Origin: Streptomyces brasiliensis
GTDB lineage: Bacteria > Actinomycetota > Actinomycetes > Streptomycetales > Streptomycetaceae
Direction: 5' to 3'
DNA: 64,000 nt
Assembly: GCF_014647875.1 (NCBI RefSeq)
Contig: NZ_BMQA01000009.1
Location: 62,001 to 126,000, forward strand
Shown piece by piece: positions 33,467-41,660 of this stretch (within the stretch, counting starts at the first letter, position 1; every line of letters begins with the position of its first letter). Both the position numbers and the translations under genes were made by a program. The notes beneath the pieces were generated by a model. That model made no database searches. It was not told the DNA's origin and saw only the letters and a list, made by a program, of their open reading frames with translations.

Positions 33467-33985
33467 GTGATGATGGAAGCAAGCGCAGCGCCGCACGACC
33501 CGGTCGAGACCCAATTGATCATCAACTCCCCCGAGCAGATGCGGGAGTTGGGCCGCAAGCTCGCCAAGCTGCTGCGGGCCGGCGACCTGGTGATGCTCAG
33601 CGGGGAGCTGGGCGCGGGCAAGACGACGCTCACGCGCGGGCTCGGCGAGGGGCTCGGGGTGCGCGGTGCGGTGACCTCGCCGACGTTCGTGATCGCCCGG
33701 GTGCATCCGTCGCTGGGTGACGGCCCGCCGCTCGTCCACGTGGACGCGTACCGGCTGGGCGGCGGTCTCGGCGAGATGGAGGACCTCGACCTGGACGTCT
33801 CGCTGTCCGACTCGGTGATCGTCGTCGAGTGGGGCGAGGGCAAGGTCGAGGAGCTGACCGACGACCGGTTGCAGGTGGTGATCCACCGGGCCGTCGGAGA
33901 CACCGCGGACGAGGTGCGGCACGTGACGGTCACCGGACTGGGGGAGCGGTGGGCGAGCGTGGACCTCGGAGTGCTGTCCGCCTGA
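33467..33985 (+). CDS. tsaE: tRNA threonylcarbamoyladenosine biosynthesis ATPase TsaE
   Basis: ATPase that regulates the TsaB-TsaD complex in making t6A37 of tRNAs (172 aa). The P-loop is GELGAGKTTLTRG and the switch regions TSPTFVI and HVDAYRL follow. Three adjacent start codons exist (GTG 33467, ATG 33470, ATG 33473). The partners tsaB, rimI and tsaD lie about 1 kb downstream in the same direction. Confidence 0.93.
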   Translation: MMMEASAAPHDPVETQLIINSPEQMRELGRKLAKLLRAGDLVMLSGELGAGKTTLTRGLGEGLGVRGAVTSPTFVIARVHPSLGDGPPLVHVDAYRLGGGLGEMEDLDLDVSLSDSVIVVEWGEGKVEELTDDRLQVVIHRAVGDTADEVRHVTVTGLGERWASVDLGVLSA

Positions 33986-34069
33986 GCGAGTCTGCGCGAC
34001 AAGATTCCGACAGGCCGTCGGCAAGATATTGCGCCGGCCGTGGCGAGCGTGGTCACATGGTATCCAGAT

Positions 34070-34093
34070 CGTAGTTAGGTCTGCCTAACTACG
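34070..34093. promoter_or_regulatory. Perfect 10-bp palindrome in the leader of the 57-aa gene
   Basis: CGTAGTTAGG (34070-34079) and CCTAACTACG (34084-34093) are perfect inverted repeats around TCTG, in a locally AT-rich stretch 28 bases before the start codon. It could be an operator or a small hairpin. The half-site TTAGG resembles DtxR/IdeR boxes but the spacing is wrong for one. Confidence 0.5.
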
Positions 34094-34120
34094 CCCGCCC
34101 CCGCTCGTCAGGAGGCGTCC

Positions 34121-34294
34121 ATGCCCATCCCACAGCCCCCGGCGCAGCCGCGGCCGCACCCGGCCCCCGCGGTCTCGATGCGCGACCTGCTGGCCTCCTG
34201 CGCGGCCGCGGACGTGATCTCCAAACCGCCACGGGACCCCGAACCGAAGGCGCCCCGGTCGGACCACCACGGCGAGCACCCTCACGCGGCCTAG
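34121..34294 (+). CDS. Small protein of unknown function (57 aa)
   Basis: The frame starts with ATG behind a perfect GGAGG (34111-34115) five bases upstream and ends at TAG. The protein is Pro-rich at both ends, with a central core VSMRDLLASCAAADVI that looks like an amphipathic helix with one cysteine, and a His-rich tail. GC at third positions is high, as in neighbouring genes. I do not recognise a family. It stands alone between tsaE and the convergent transpeptidase-like gene, with its own leader palindrome. Confidence 0.65.
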   Translation: MPIPQPPAQPRPHPAPAVSMRDLLASCAAADVISKPPRDPEPKAPRSDHHGEHPHAA

Positions 34295-34312
34295 CCGTCA
34301 GGGCACCCGCAG

Positions 34313-34873
34313 TCAGCGGATCACCACGATCTTCACCCCGATCGTTGCGAACTGCCACATCGCCTCGCCGTCCTCGCGCGTCTCGCGGATCGCGCCCACC
34401 TTCAGGTCCGTGGAGCCGGGGGCCGGTGCCGTGTCCTTCACGGCGGCGCTGAAGCCGACGACCACGCCGTCGACGCTGGTGAAGCGGACGACGTGCTCGA
34501 CGGGGCGGCCGTCCGTGCCGATGATCGCGTTCGAGCGTGACGTCACGACGTACGAACCCGGGGCCGGGTCGACGTTGCCCGGGGCCACCCGGAACGTGTG
34601 CTGGACCTTGCCGCGCCCGCCGACCAGCCAGACCCGGTCGTCGTCCACCGAGTACACGACGCGTTCACCCCTGCCGGAGGCGGCGGGCAGGGCGGTGGGG
34701 TCGTTCCGGTCGCGGGGCGCCTTGGAGGCGGCGACCGAGGGGGAGGCGCTGGAGGTGGGGCCGCCGCCGAGGGCGGGCGGGACGTTCGCCGAGGCCTGGT
34801 AGGCGAGGACGCCGACCGTGCCGACGGCCGCCGCGGTGAGCCCGGCCACGATTGCCGCGCTGGTGCCTGCCAC
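34313..34873 (-). CDS. L,D-transpeptidase-like protein lacking catalytic residues
   Basis: Predicted exported or membrane-anchored protein (186 aa) with a hydrophobic segment at residues 5-25, a Ser/Pro/Ala-rich linker and a C-terminal domain. Its end matches the YkuD pattern, but where active enzymes have SHGCIR this one has KVGAIR (residues 158-163), so the catalytic Cys is Ala161 and the preceding His is Val159. The closing GVKIVVI equals the GTPVVV strand of the fold. I infer a non-catalytic relative; a chance resemblance remains possible. Confidence 0.55.
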   Translation of the reverse strand: MAGTSAAIVAGLTAAAVGTVGVLAYQASANVPPALGGGPTSSASPSVAASKAPRDRNDPTALPAASGRGERVVYSVDDDRVWLVGGRGKVQHTFRVAPGNVDPAPGSYVVTSRSNAIIGTDGRPVEHVVRFTSVDGVVVGFSAAVKDTAPAPGSTDLKVGAIRETREDGEAMWQFATIGVKIVVIR

Positions 34874-34974
34874 GTGGGTCCACCTCTGCCTCGCGTCATA
34901 TGTCCTACTTCGTACAGACCGTAGCAGTCGGTCACCGCCTGTTCCGGGCGGCGATGCATGAGGCGCGGGAGCCG

Positions 34975-34980
34975 TAGGCT
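34975..34980 (+). promoter_or_regulatory. Leaderless promoter -10 of tsaB
   Basis: TAGGCT is followed by six bases and the GTG of tsaB at 34987, without a ribosome binding site. It is the same hexamer found before glmS. Confidence 0.55.
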
Positions 34981-34986
34981 GTTTGC

Positions 34987-35643
34987 GTGCTCTTGCTCGC
35001 TCTGGATACCGCCACCCCCGCCGTGACCGTCGCGCTGCACGACGGTACGGCCGTCCTCGCCTCGTCCAGTCAGGTCGACGCGCGTCGGCACGGTGAGCTG
35101 CTGCTGCCCGCCGTCGACCGTGTGCTCACCGAGGCGGGGCTCACGCTGGACGCCGTCACCGGCATCGTCGTCGGCATCGGGCCCGGCCCCTACACCGGGC
35201 TGCGCGTCGGACTGATGACCGCCGACACCTTCGGCCTCGCGCTCGGCGTGCCCGTGTACGGCCTGTGCACGCTCGACGGGCTCGCGTACGCGGCCGACAT
35301 CGAGAAGGGCCCCTTCGTCGTGGCGACCGACGCCCGGCGCAAGGAGGTCTACTGGGCGATGTACGCCGATTCACGCACACGGGTGACGGACCCGGCCGTC
35401 GACCGGCCCGCCGACATCACCGAGCGGGTGGCCGGTCTGCCCGCCGTCGGCGCGGGCGCGCTGCTCTACCCGGACACCTTCCCGAGCGCCCACGAGCCCG
35501 AGCACGTCTCCGCCGCCGCTCTCGCCTCCCTGGCCGCCGAGAAGCTGGCCGCGGGGGAGGAGCTGCCGGCGCCCCGGCCGCTGTATCTGCGCCGGCCCGA
35601 CGCGCAGGTCCCCAAGAACTACAAGGTGGTCACCCCCAAGTGA
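34987..35643 (+). CDS. tsaB: tRNA threonylcarbamoyladenosine biosynthesis protein TsaB
   Basis: Non-catalytic partner of TsaD in the t6A complex (218 aa). The ASKHA-fold N-terminus LLALDTATPAVTVALHDG and the GIGPGPYTGLRVGL segment identify it. It starts with GTG and appears leaderless. Its stop overlaps the rimI start (GTGA), so tsaB, rimI and tsaD form one operon. Confidence 0.94.
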   Translation: MLLLALDTATPAVTVALHDGTAVLASSSQVDARRHGELLLPAVDRVLTEAGLTLDAVTGIVVGIGPGPYTGLRVGLMTADTFGLALGVPVYGLCTLDGLAYAADIEKGPFVVATDARRKEVYWAMYADSRTRVTDPAVDRPADITERVAGLPAVGAGALLYPDTFPSAHEPEHVSAAALASLAAEKLAAGEELPAPRPLYLRRPDAQVPKNYKVVTPK

Positions 35644-36146
35644 CCGAACCCGTGAAGACCGCGCTGCGCGAGATGCGCTGGTGGGACATCGACGCGGTGC
35701 TCGAGCTGGAGAAGGACCTCTTCCCCGAGGACGCCTGGTCCCGGGGCATGTTCTGGTCCGAGCTGGCCCACGCCCGCGGCGCCGAGGCCACCCGGCGCTA
35801 TGTCGTGGCCGCCGAGGGCGAGCGGCTCGTCGGGTACGCGGGCCTGGCGGCGCAGGGCGAGCTGGGCGACATCCAGACGATCGCCGTCGCCCGCGACCAC
35901 CAGGGCACCGGGCTCGGCGCGCTGCTGCTGACCGAGCTGCTGCGGGCCGCGACCGCCTTCGAGTGCGCCGAGGTGATGCTCGAGTGCCGGGTGGACAACG
36001 TCCGCGCGCAGAAGCTGTACGAGCGCTTCGGCTTCGAGCCCATCGGCTTCCGGCGCGGCTACTACCAGCCGGGGAACGTCGACGCCCTGGTGATGCGGCT
36101 GACCGACCCTTCCCATTCCGTACGAGGAACCGAGATCAATGGCTGA
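35640..36146 (+). CDS. rimI: Ribosomal protein S18 alanine N-acetyltransferase (GNAT)
   Basis: GNAT acetyltransferase (168 aa) of the RimI type. The acetyl-CoA loop is RDHQGTGLGALLL, and the ECRVDNVRAQKLYERFGFE segment is typical of RimI. The GTG at 35640 overlaps the tsaB stop. The 3' end overlaps tsaD by eight bases. The protein target in streptomycetes may be broader than S18. Confidence 0.92.
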   Translation: MTEPVKTALREMRWWDIDAVLELEKDLFPEDAWSRGMFWSELAHARGAEATRRYVVAAEGERLVGYAGLAAQGELGDIQTIAVARDHQGTGLGALLLTELLRAATAFECAEVMLECRVDNVRAQKLYERFGFEPIGFRRGYYQPGNVDALVMRLTDPSHSVRGTEING

Positions 36147-37236
36147 CGAACCCCTGGTCCTGGGGATCGAGACCTCCTGTGACGAGACCGGCGTCGGCAT
36201 CGTCCGGGGCACCACGCTGCTGGCGGACGCCGTCGCGTCCAGCGTCGACGAGCACGCCCGCTTCGGCGGGGTCGTGCCCGAGGTGGCGTCCCGCGCGCAC
36301 CTGGAGGCGATGGTCCCGACGATCGACCGCGCGCTGAAGGAGGCGGGGATCGGCGCCAGGGACCTGGACGGGATCGCCGTCACGGCGGGTCCCGGTCTCG
36401 CGGGCGCGCTGCTGGTCGGGGTCTCGGCCGCGAAGGCGTACGCCTACGCGCTGGGCAAGCCGCTGTACGGCGTGAACCATCTGGCCTCGCACATCTGCGT
36501 GGACCAGCTGGAGCACGGAGCGCTGCCGGAGCCGACGATGGCGCTGCTGGTGTCCGGCGGTCACTCGTCCCTGCTTCTGTCCTCGGACATCACGTCGGAC
36601 GTACGCCCCATGGGCGCGACGATCGATGACGCGGCGGGCGAGGCCTTCGACAAGATCGCCCGCGTGCTGAACCTGGGCTTCCCCGGCGGGCCGGTCATCG
36701 ACCGTTACGCGCGCGAGGGCGACCCGGAGGCGATCGCCTTCCCACGCGGTCTGACGGGGCCGCGCGATCCGGCGTACGACTTCTCCTTCTCCGGCCTGAA
36801 GACGGCCGTGGCCCGCTGGATCGAGGCGAAGCGGGCTGCGGGCGAGGAGGTGCCGGTGCGGGACGTGGCCGCCTCCTTCCAGGAGGCCGTGGTGGACGTC
36901 CTGACCCGCAAGGCGGTGCGGGCCTGCAAGGACGAGGGCGTCGACCACCTGATGATCGGCGGCGGCGTGGCGGCCAACTCCCGGCTGCGGGCCCTGGCCC
37001 AGGAACGCTGCGAGGCGGCGGGCATCCGGCTGCGCGTGCCCCGCCCCAAGCTGTGCACGGACAACGGGGCGATGGTGGCGGCACTCGGCGCCGAAATGGT
37101 GGCCCGCGGCCGAGCAGCCTCCGACTGGGACCTCTCGGCGGACTCCTCACTCCCGGTGACGGAGTCACACGTGCCGGGCGAGTCCCACACCCACGACCAT
37201 GTGCACGAGATCAGCAAGGAGAACCTGTACTCGTGA
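36139..37236 (+). CDS. tsaD: tRNA N6-adenosine threonylcarbamoyltransferase
   Basis: Catalytic subunit that transfers the threonylcarbamoyl group to A37 of ANN-decoding tRNAs (365 aa). The metal-binding NHLASH motif, the N-terminal GIETSCDETGVGIV and the GGGVAANSRLR segment are diagnostic. A His-rich C-terminus (ESHTHDHVHE) extends past the family core. The stop overlaps the GTG of the next small gene. Confidence 0.96.
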   Translation: MADEPLVLGIETSCDETGVGIVRGTTLLADAVASSVDEHARFGGVVPEVASRAHLEAMVPTIDRALKEAGIGARDLDGIAVTAGPGLAGALLVGVSAAKAYAYALGKPLYGVNHLASHICVDQLEHGALPEPTMALLVSGGHSSLLLSSDITSDVRPMGATIDDAAGEAFDKIARVLNLGFPGGPVIDRYAREGDPEAIAFPRGLTGPRDPAYDFSFSGLKTAVARWIEAKRAAGEEVPVRDVAASFQEAVVDVLTRKAVRACKDEGVDHLMIGGGVAANSRLRALAQERCEAAGIRLRVPRPKLCTDNGAMVAALGAEMVARGRAASDWDLSADSSLPVTESHVPGESHTHDHVHEISKENLYS

Positions 37237-37490
37237 CGGTGGCCCTGATGTGGGAGGCGCGTGCCGCGGAGGGCCGGGGCGAGGAGCTGCTCGCGTGGGC
37301 ACGTGAGCAGGGGCTCCCCGAGCAGCCGCTGCGCCGCGAGACCTTCCGCGCCCCGGAGGACCGGGTCCTCGTCATCACGTGGTGGGACGCGCCGTACGAC
37401 GCCGAACTCCCCGAACTGCCTGAGCCGTCCGGGGAGTTGGTGACCCGCGCGGTGCACCGCTGGCGGTTCGGGTCGGTGGGCGTCGGCTGA
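37233..37490 (+). CDS. Small protein of unknown function downstream of tsaD
   Basis: The 85-aa frame begins with a GTG overlapping the tsaD stop, so it is translationally coupled. The composition (EARAAEGRGEELLAWAREQ, VLVITWWDAPYD) suggests a small ferredoxin-like dimeric alpha+beta domain of the ABM type, but this is a guess. The stop is three bases from the stop of the convergent GH3 gene. Confidence 0.75.
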   Translation: MTVALMWEARAAEGRGEELLAWAREQGLPEQPLRRETFRAPEDRVLVITWWDAPYDAELPELPEPSGELVTRAVHRWRFGSVGVG

Positions 37491-37493
37491 GCC

Positions 37494-39791
37494 TCAGCTC
37501 ACCTCGGTCTCACAGCGCAGCCGCCGGTCCGTGCCCACTTCCCGTACCGGGCCCGTCAGGGTCAGGTGGGTCGTGTGCTGCGGGGTCGCGCTCGAGGTGC
37601 CCAGGCGGAGTTCCAGCGCGCCCGGTTCCACCACCCGGTGGCCCGCTCGGTCCGTGAAGGACGACAGGTCCGAGTGGAAGTGGAACGTCACCCGGCGGGA
37701 CTCGCCCGCTGCCAGGTCCACGCGCTGGTAGCCGATCAGGCGGACGTCGGGGCGGGTGACCGAGGCCACCGGGTCGTGCAGGTACAGCTGAACGACCTCC
37801 GTGCCCTCCCGGTCGCCGGTGTTGCGGACCGTCACCGAGACGTCGTACGTACCGTCCGTCGTGATCTCCGCGTCCGGGCCCTCGAAGTCCTGCCACTCGA
37901 ACGTCGTGTACGAGCGGCCGTGGCCGAAGGGGTACAGCGGGGTCGGGTCCAGGTTGCTGACCTCGCCCGCCAGGCCCAGCGGCGGCTGGAGGTAGGTCCA
38001 CGGCTGGCCGCCGGGGGTGCGCGGCACGCTCACCGGGAGGCGGCCCGAGGGGTTGACCCGGCCGGACAGGACGCCCGCCACCGCGGAGCCGCCCTCCTCG
38101 CCCGGGAAGAACGCCTGGACGACGGCGCCGAGCCGGTCCTGCCAGCGGCCCAGCGCGTACGGGCGTCCGGTCAGCAGGACCAGGACCACCGGTACGCCGG
38201 TGCCGAGCAGCGCGTCCAGCAAGTCGCCCTGGATGCCGGGCAGGTGCAGGTCCTCCGCGTCGCAGCCCTCACCCGAGGTGCCTCGGCCGAACAGACCGGC
38301 CCGGTCGCCCAGGACGGCCACGCACACGTCCGCCTCCGACGCCCGTGCCACCGCCTCCGCGATGCCCGACGGGTCCGGCTCGGACACCCCGCAGCCCTCC
38401 GCGAACGTCACCTTGGCGTCCGGGAGTTCGGTGCGCAGGGAGTCCAGGACCGTGGGGATGTCGACGCCCATCGGCACCTCGGGGTGGTGCGTGAGCACGT
38501 GGGACGGGAAGGAGTAGCAGCCGAGCATGGCGAGAGCGTCGGCCGCCCGCGGGCCCACCACGGCTATGCGGGTGTCCGGGGTGAGCGGCAGGATGCCGTC
38601 CGGGTTGTCGAGGAGGACCACCGACTCCTCGGCCAGGCGGCGCGCCAGGGCGCGGTTGGCCGTCGAGTCCAGGTCGACAGCGCTGCCGGTCTCCGGCTGC
38701 CAGTCCTCGTCCAGCAGGCCCAGCTCGCACTTCTGCAGCAGGACCCGGCGCGCGGCGCGGTCCACCAGGGACTCGGGGACCGTCCCCTCCCGTACGGCGG
38801 CCACGAGCGGCTTGCCGTAGCACTTCAGCGACGGCAGCTCGACATCGATGCCGGCCTCCAGCGCCGCGTGCGCCGCCTCGGCCGGGTTGCCGGCCACCCG
38901 GTGCAGCGTCTCCAGGAAGCCGATGCCGAAGTAGTCGGCGACGACCGTGCCGTCGAACCCCCACTGCTCACGCAGGAGTTCGGTCAGCAGCCGGGGATCG
39001 GCCGACGCGGGGACGCCGTCCGTCTCGGTGTACGCCGCCATCACGGAACGGGCGCCGCCCTCGCGCAGCGCCATCTCGAACGGCGGAAGCGTGATGTCCG
39101 CGAACTCACGGACGCCCGCCCGCACCGGCGCCAGGTTCCGCGCGCCGGCCGACGACGCGTATCCGGCGAAGTGCTTCAGCGTGGCGACGATCCCGGCGCC
39201 CTCGAGGCCCCGTACATACGCCGTGGCGATCGTGCCGACGAGGTACGGGTCCTCGCCGATCGTCTCCTCCACCCGGCCCCAGCGCAGATCGCGGACCACG
39301 TCGAGGACGGGCGCCAGGCCCTGGTGGACACCGACCGAGCGCAGGTCGTGACCGATGCGGTCGCCCAGCACCTCGACCAGGTCCGGGTCGAAGGTCGCGC
39401 CCCAGGCCAGCGGCACGGGGTAGGCCGTCGCCTGCCAGGCCGTGAAGCCCGCGAGGCACTCTTCGTGCGCGACGGCGGGAATGCCGAAACGGCCCGCGTC
39501 AGCGATGCGGCGCTGGGCGCGGGCCAGGGCCTGCGCGCCCAGCGCCGGATCCACGGGCGCGGTGCCGAAGGAGCGGGTCAGCTGGCCGAGTCCCAGCGTG
39601 ATCAGCTCGTCCCAGTCGTAGTCGGAGCTCATCTCGCGCTGGAGGGGCGCCACTCCGTCGCCGTCCGTGTCGGCGCCCACCCACACGCCGTACAGCTGGG
39701 CCGTCTTCTCCTCCAGGGTCATCCGGGAGAGCAGGTCGTCGACGCGGGCGGTGGCGGGCAGGCTGGGGTCGCGCCAGGGGGCGGTGGTCAT
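37494..39791 (-). CDS. Glycoside hydrolase family 3 (beta-glucosidase/beta-xylosidase)
   Basis: Predicted 765-aa exo-glycosidase without a signal peptide, so probably cytoplasmic. The N-terminal GH3 domain has SRMTLEEKTAQLYG, KHFAGYASS and the nucleophile Asp in VVADYFGIGF; the C-terminal half has an alpha/beta sandwich and a fibronectin III-like domain (RSYTTFEWQDF onward). I choose the ATG at 39791; the long frame upstream only shadows the permease gene. It lies downstream of the CUT1 genes in the order of the streptomycete xylobiose operon bxlEFGA, so hydrolysis of an imported beta-linked disaccharide is likely. The sugar is not certain. Confidence 0.9.
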   Translation of the reverse strand: MTTAPWRDPSLPATARVDDLLSRMTLEEKTAQLYGVWVGADTDGDGVAPLQREMSSDYDWDELITLGLGQLTRSFGTAPVDPALGAQALARAQRRIADAGRFGIPAVAHEECLAGFTAWQATAYPVPLAWGATFDPDLVEVLGDRIGHDLRSVGVHQGLAPVLDVVRDLRWGRVEETIGEDPYLVGTIATAYVRGLEGAGIVATLKHFAGYASSAGARNLAPVRAGVREFADITLPPFEMALREGGARSVMAAYTETDGVPASADPRLLTELLREQWGFDGTVVADYFGIGFLETLHRVAGNPAEAAHAALEAGIDVELPSLKCYGKPLVAAVREGTVPESLVDRAARRVLLQKCELGLLDEDWQPETGSAVDLDSTANRALARRLAEESVVLLDNPDGILPLTPDTRIAVVGPRAADALAMLGCYSFPSHVLTHHPEVPMGVDIPTVLDSLRTELPDAKVTFAEGCGVSEPDPSGIAEAVARASEADVCVAVLGDRAGLFGRGTSGEGCDAEDLHLPGIQGDLLDALLGTGVPVVLVLLTGRPYALGRWQDRLGAVVQAFFPGEEGGSAVAGVLSGRVNPSGRLPVSVPRTPGGQPWTYLQPPLGLAGEVSNLDPTPLYPFGHGRSYTTFEWQDFEGPDAEITTDGTYDVSVTVRNTGDREGTEVVQLYLHDPVASVTRPDVRLIGYQRVDLAAGESRRVTFHFHSDLSSFTDRAGHRVVEPGALELRLGTSSATPQHTTHLTLTGPVREVGTDRRLRCETEVS

Positions 39792-39841
39792 GGAACTCCT
39801 GTCAGGGGGGAGGGGGGTGGGCTGCCCGGGGTGGTGCGGGA

Positions 39842-40741
39842 TCACTTGCCGCCCACGCCCATCAGGCCGCCCACCAGCGCGCGGCGGGCCACCAGGTACA
39901 CGGCGAAGATGGGGATGCCGGAGAGGACGACCGAGGCGAGCAGGGCGGGGATGTTCACGCCGAACTGGCTCACGTAGTTGAACAGGCCGAGGGTCAGCAC
40001 GCGCGGGCCGTCGGACTGGGTGAAGATCAGCGGGAAGAGGAAGCCGTTCCACGCCTGCAGCGCGGAGTAGATGACGACGGTGCTGATGCCGCCCTTGGTC
40101 ATCGGGATGACCAGCTGGAACAGCATGCGCGTGGTCGAGGCGCCGTCCAGGGCCATGGCCTCGTACATCTCCTCCGAGATGTCCCGCAGGGTGCCGGTGA
40201 GGATCAGCACCGACACCGGCATCGCGAAGGCGGCCGTCGGCAGGATGATCGCGAGGAGGCTGTCGTACAGGTTCAGCTTGGCGATCATCAGGTAGAGGGG
40301 GACCACGACGGCCTGCGCCGGGATCGCCACGCCCATCAGGAACATCCGGAAGGCCGAGCTGGCCCAGATGTTCCGGGTCCGTACGGCGACGTAGGAGAGC
40401 GGCACGCACAGGACGAGGACGATCGCCACGACCGCCGCGGCCACGACGATCGTGTTCCACAGGAAGTGGCCGAACCCGTTGTGCAGGACGGTGTTGTAGT
40501 TGTCCAGCGTCGGATCGCTCGGAGGCTTCAGGGCGTTGTTGCCCAGCGCCTCGTCCTGCTTGGTGAGCGAGGCCGAGATCATCGCGTAGATCGGGACGAT
40601 CACGACGACGAGCCAGATGAACGTGCTCACTCCGGCGAAGGGGTTGGCACGCTGGGTCCAGTGCCTGCGGCGGCGCCCGGTGGGCCGCCCGGCGGGCACG
40701 TCGGGGGTCTTCACGGGACGAGGCAACGTATCGTGTGACAT
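39842..40741 (-). CDS. CUT1 sugar ABC transporter permease (MalG type)
   Basis: Inner permease of a carbohydrate importer (299 aa, six membrane helices). The EAA loop that docks the ATPase is EMYEAMALDGASTTRMLFQ. It ends in GLMGVGGK. It lies four bases after the MalF-type permease gene and upstream of the GH3 gene. There is no ATPase gene here; streptomycetes use the shared MsiK ATPase for such importers. Confidence 0.92.
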   Translation of the reverse strand: MSHDTLPRPVKTPDVPAGRPTGRRRRHWTQRANPFAGVSTFIWLVVVIVPIYAMISASLTKQDEALGNNALKPPSDPTLDNYNTVLHNGFGHFLWNTIVVAAAVVAIVLVLCVPLSYVAVRTRNIWASSAFRMFLMGVAIPAQAVVVPLYLMIAKLNLYDSLLAIILPTAAFAMPVSVLILTGTLRDISEEMYEAMALDGASTTRMLFQLVIPMTKGGISTVVIYSALQAWNGFLFPLIFTQSDGPRVLTLGLFNYVSQFGVNIPALLASVVLSGIPIFAVYLVARRALVGGLMGVGGK

Positions 40742-40745
40742 TTAG

Positions 40746-41660
40746 TCACATTCCTTCCCGGGTACTGCGCATCGCGCCGAAGCCGGACAGCTTCACCATG
40801 AGCAGGGACAGCAGGGTCGCGGCCACCACCAGGAAGGAGGCGATGGCGCTCGCGTAGCCGAAGTCGTAGCTCTTGAAGCCCGCCTCGTACATCAGGTACG
40901 GCAGGATCGCCGTGTCGGTGCCGGGGCCGCCCTGGGTCAGGATCAGGACGGTCTCGAAGTAGGTCAGCGAGCCGACGACCATCAGCACGCTGGACGTGGC
41001 CACGGTATTGCGCAGCTGGGGCAGGGTGATCGAGAAGAACTGGCGGACGCGTCCCGCGCCGTCGATCGCCGCGGCCTGGTAGAGGACCTCGGGGATCTGC
41101 CGTGCACCACCCTGGTAGATCAGGGTGTGGAAGGGGATGAACTGCCAGCCGCCGACGAACACGATCGCCAGGAAGGCGCCGTTGGTCGAGCCGAGGGTGT
41201 CGCCGCGGATGATGCCGAAGTTCGGGTCCAGCAGGGCGTAGAAGAGCAGCGAGATCGCCGTCGAGGACAGCAGGAACGGCACGAAGAAGATCGCCGACAG
41301 GATCGCGCGGTTCTTCTGCCGGCCCGCCGCCCAGACGCCGAGCAGCAGGGAGATGACGGTCTGGAAGACCCAGCTCACCACGGTCAGCAGCACGGTGACC
41401 GTGAGGGACTGGGCGAGCCGGTCGTCGGTCAGCAGCTTCTGCCAGTTGGCGAAGCCCACCGGCTCGGGGTCGCCGAGGCCGTTCCACTTGGTGAAGGACA
41501 GGTAGAACGCCAGCACCATGGGGGCGATGGCGAAGAACGCGAAGAACAGAACGGCCGGCAGGGCCAGTGCCGCGTGCGGACGGCCCGCCTTGGCCTGCGA
41601 GCCGCGGGGCGGGCGGCCCGCGTCGACGCGCGAGCCGCCCTTCACTGCGGTGGTGCTCAC
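40746..41660 (-). CDS. CUT1 sugar ABC transporter permease (MalF type)
   Basis: Permease of 304 aa with about six membrane helices; the first follows a basic head (PHAALALPAVLFFAFFAIAP). The EAA loop is EVLYQAAAIDGAGRVRQFF. Its start overlaps the stop of the binding-protein gene by four bases. It pairs with the MalG-type permease for import of the sugar bound by the lipoprotein. Confidence 0.92.
   Translation of the reverse strand: MSTTAVKGGSRVDAGRPPRGSQAKAGRPHAALALPAVLFFAFFAIAPMVLAFYLSFTKWNGLGDPEPVGFANWQKLLTDDRLAQSLTVTVLLTVVSWVFQTVISLLLGVWAAGRQKNRAILSAIFFVPFLLSSTAISLLFYALLDPNFGIIRGDTLGSTNGAFLAIVFVGGWQFIPFHTLIYQGGARQIPEVLYQAAAIDGAGRVRQFFSITLPQLRNTVATSSVLMVVGSLTYFETVLILTQGGPGTDTAILPYLMYEAGFKSYDFGYASAIASFLVVAATLLSLLMVKLSGFGAMRSTREGM

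Noticed and set aside
34070..34093. DmdR/IdeR iron box
   Set aside because: The half-site TTAGG fits, but the four-base centre does not match the 19-base iron box layout.
37566..39977. Long + strand frame of 803 codons
   Set aside because: It lies opposite the GH3 gene and has the Val/Arg/Gly/Asp-rich composition of an antisense shadow.
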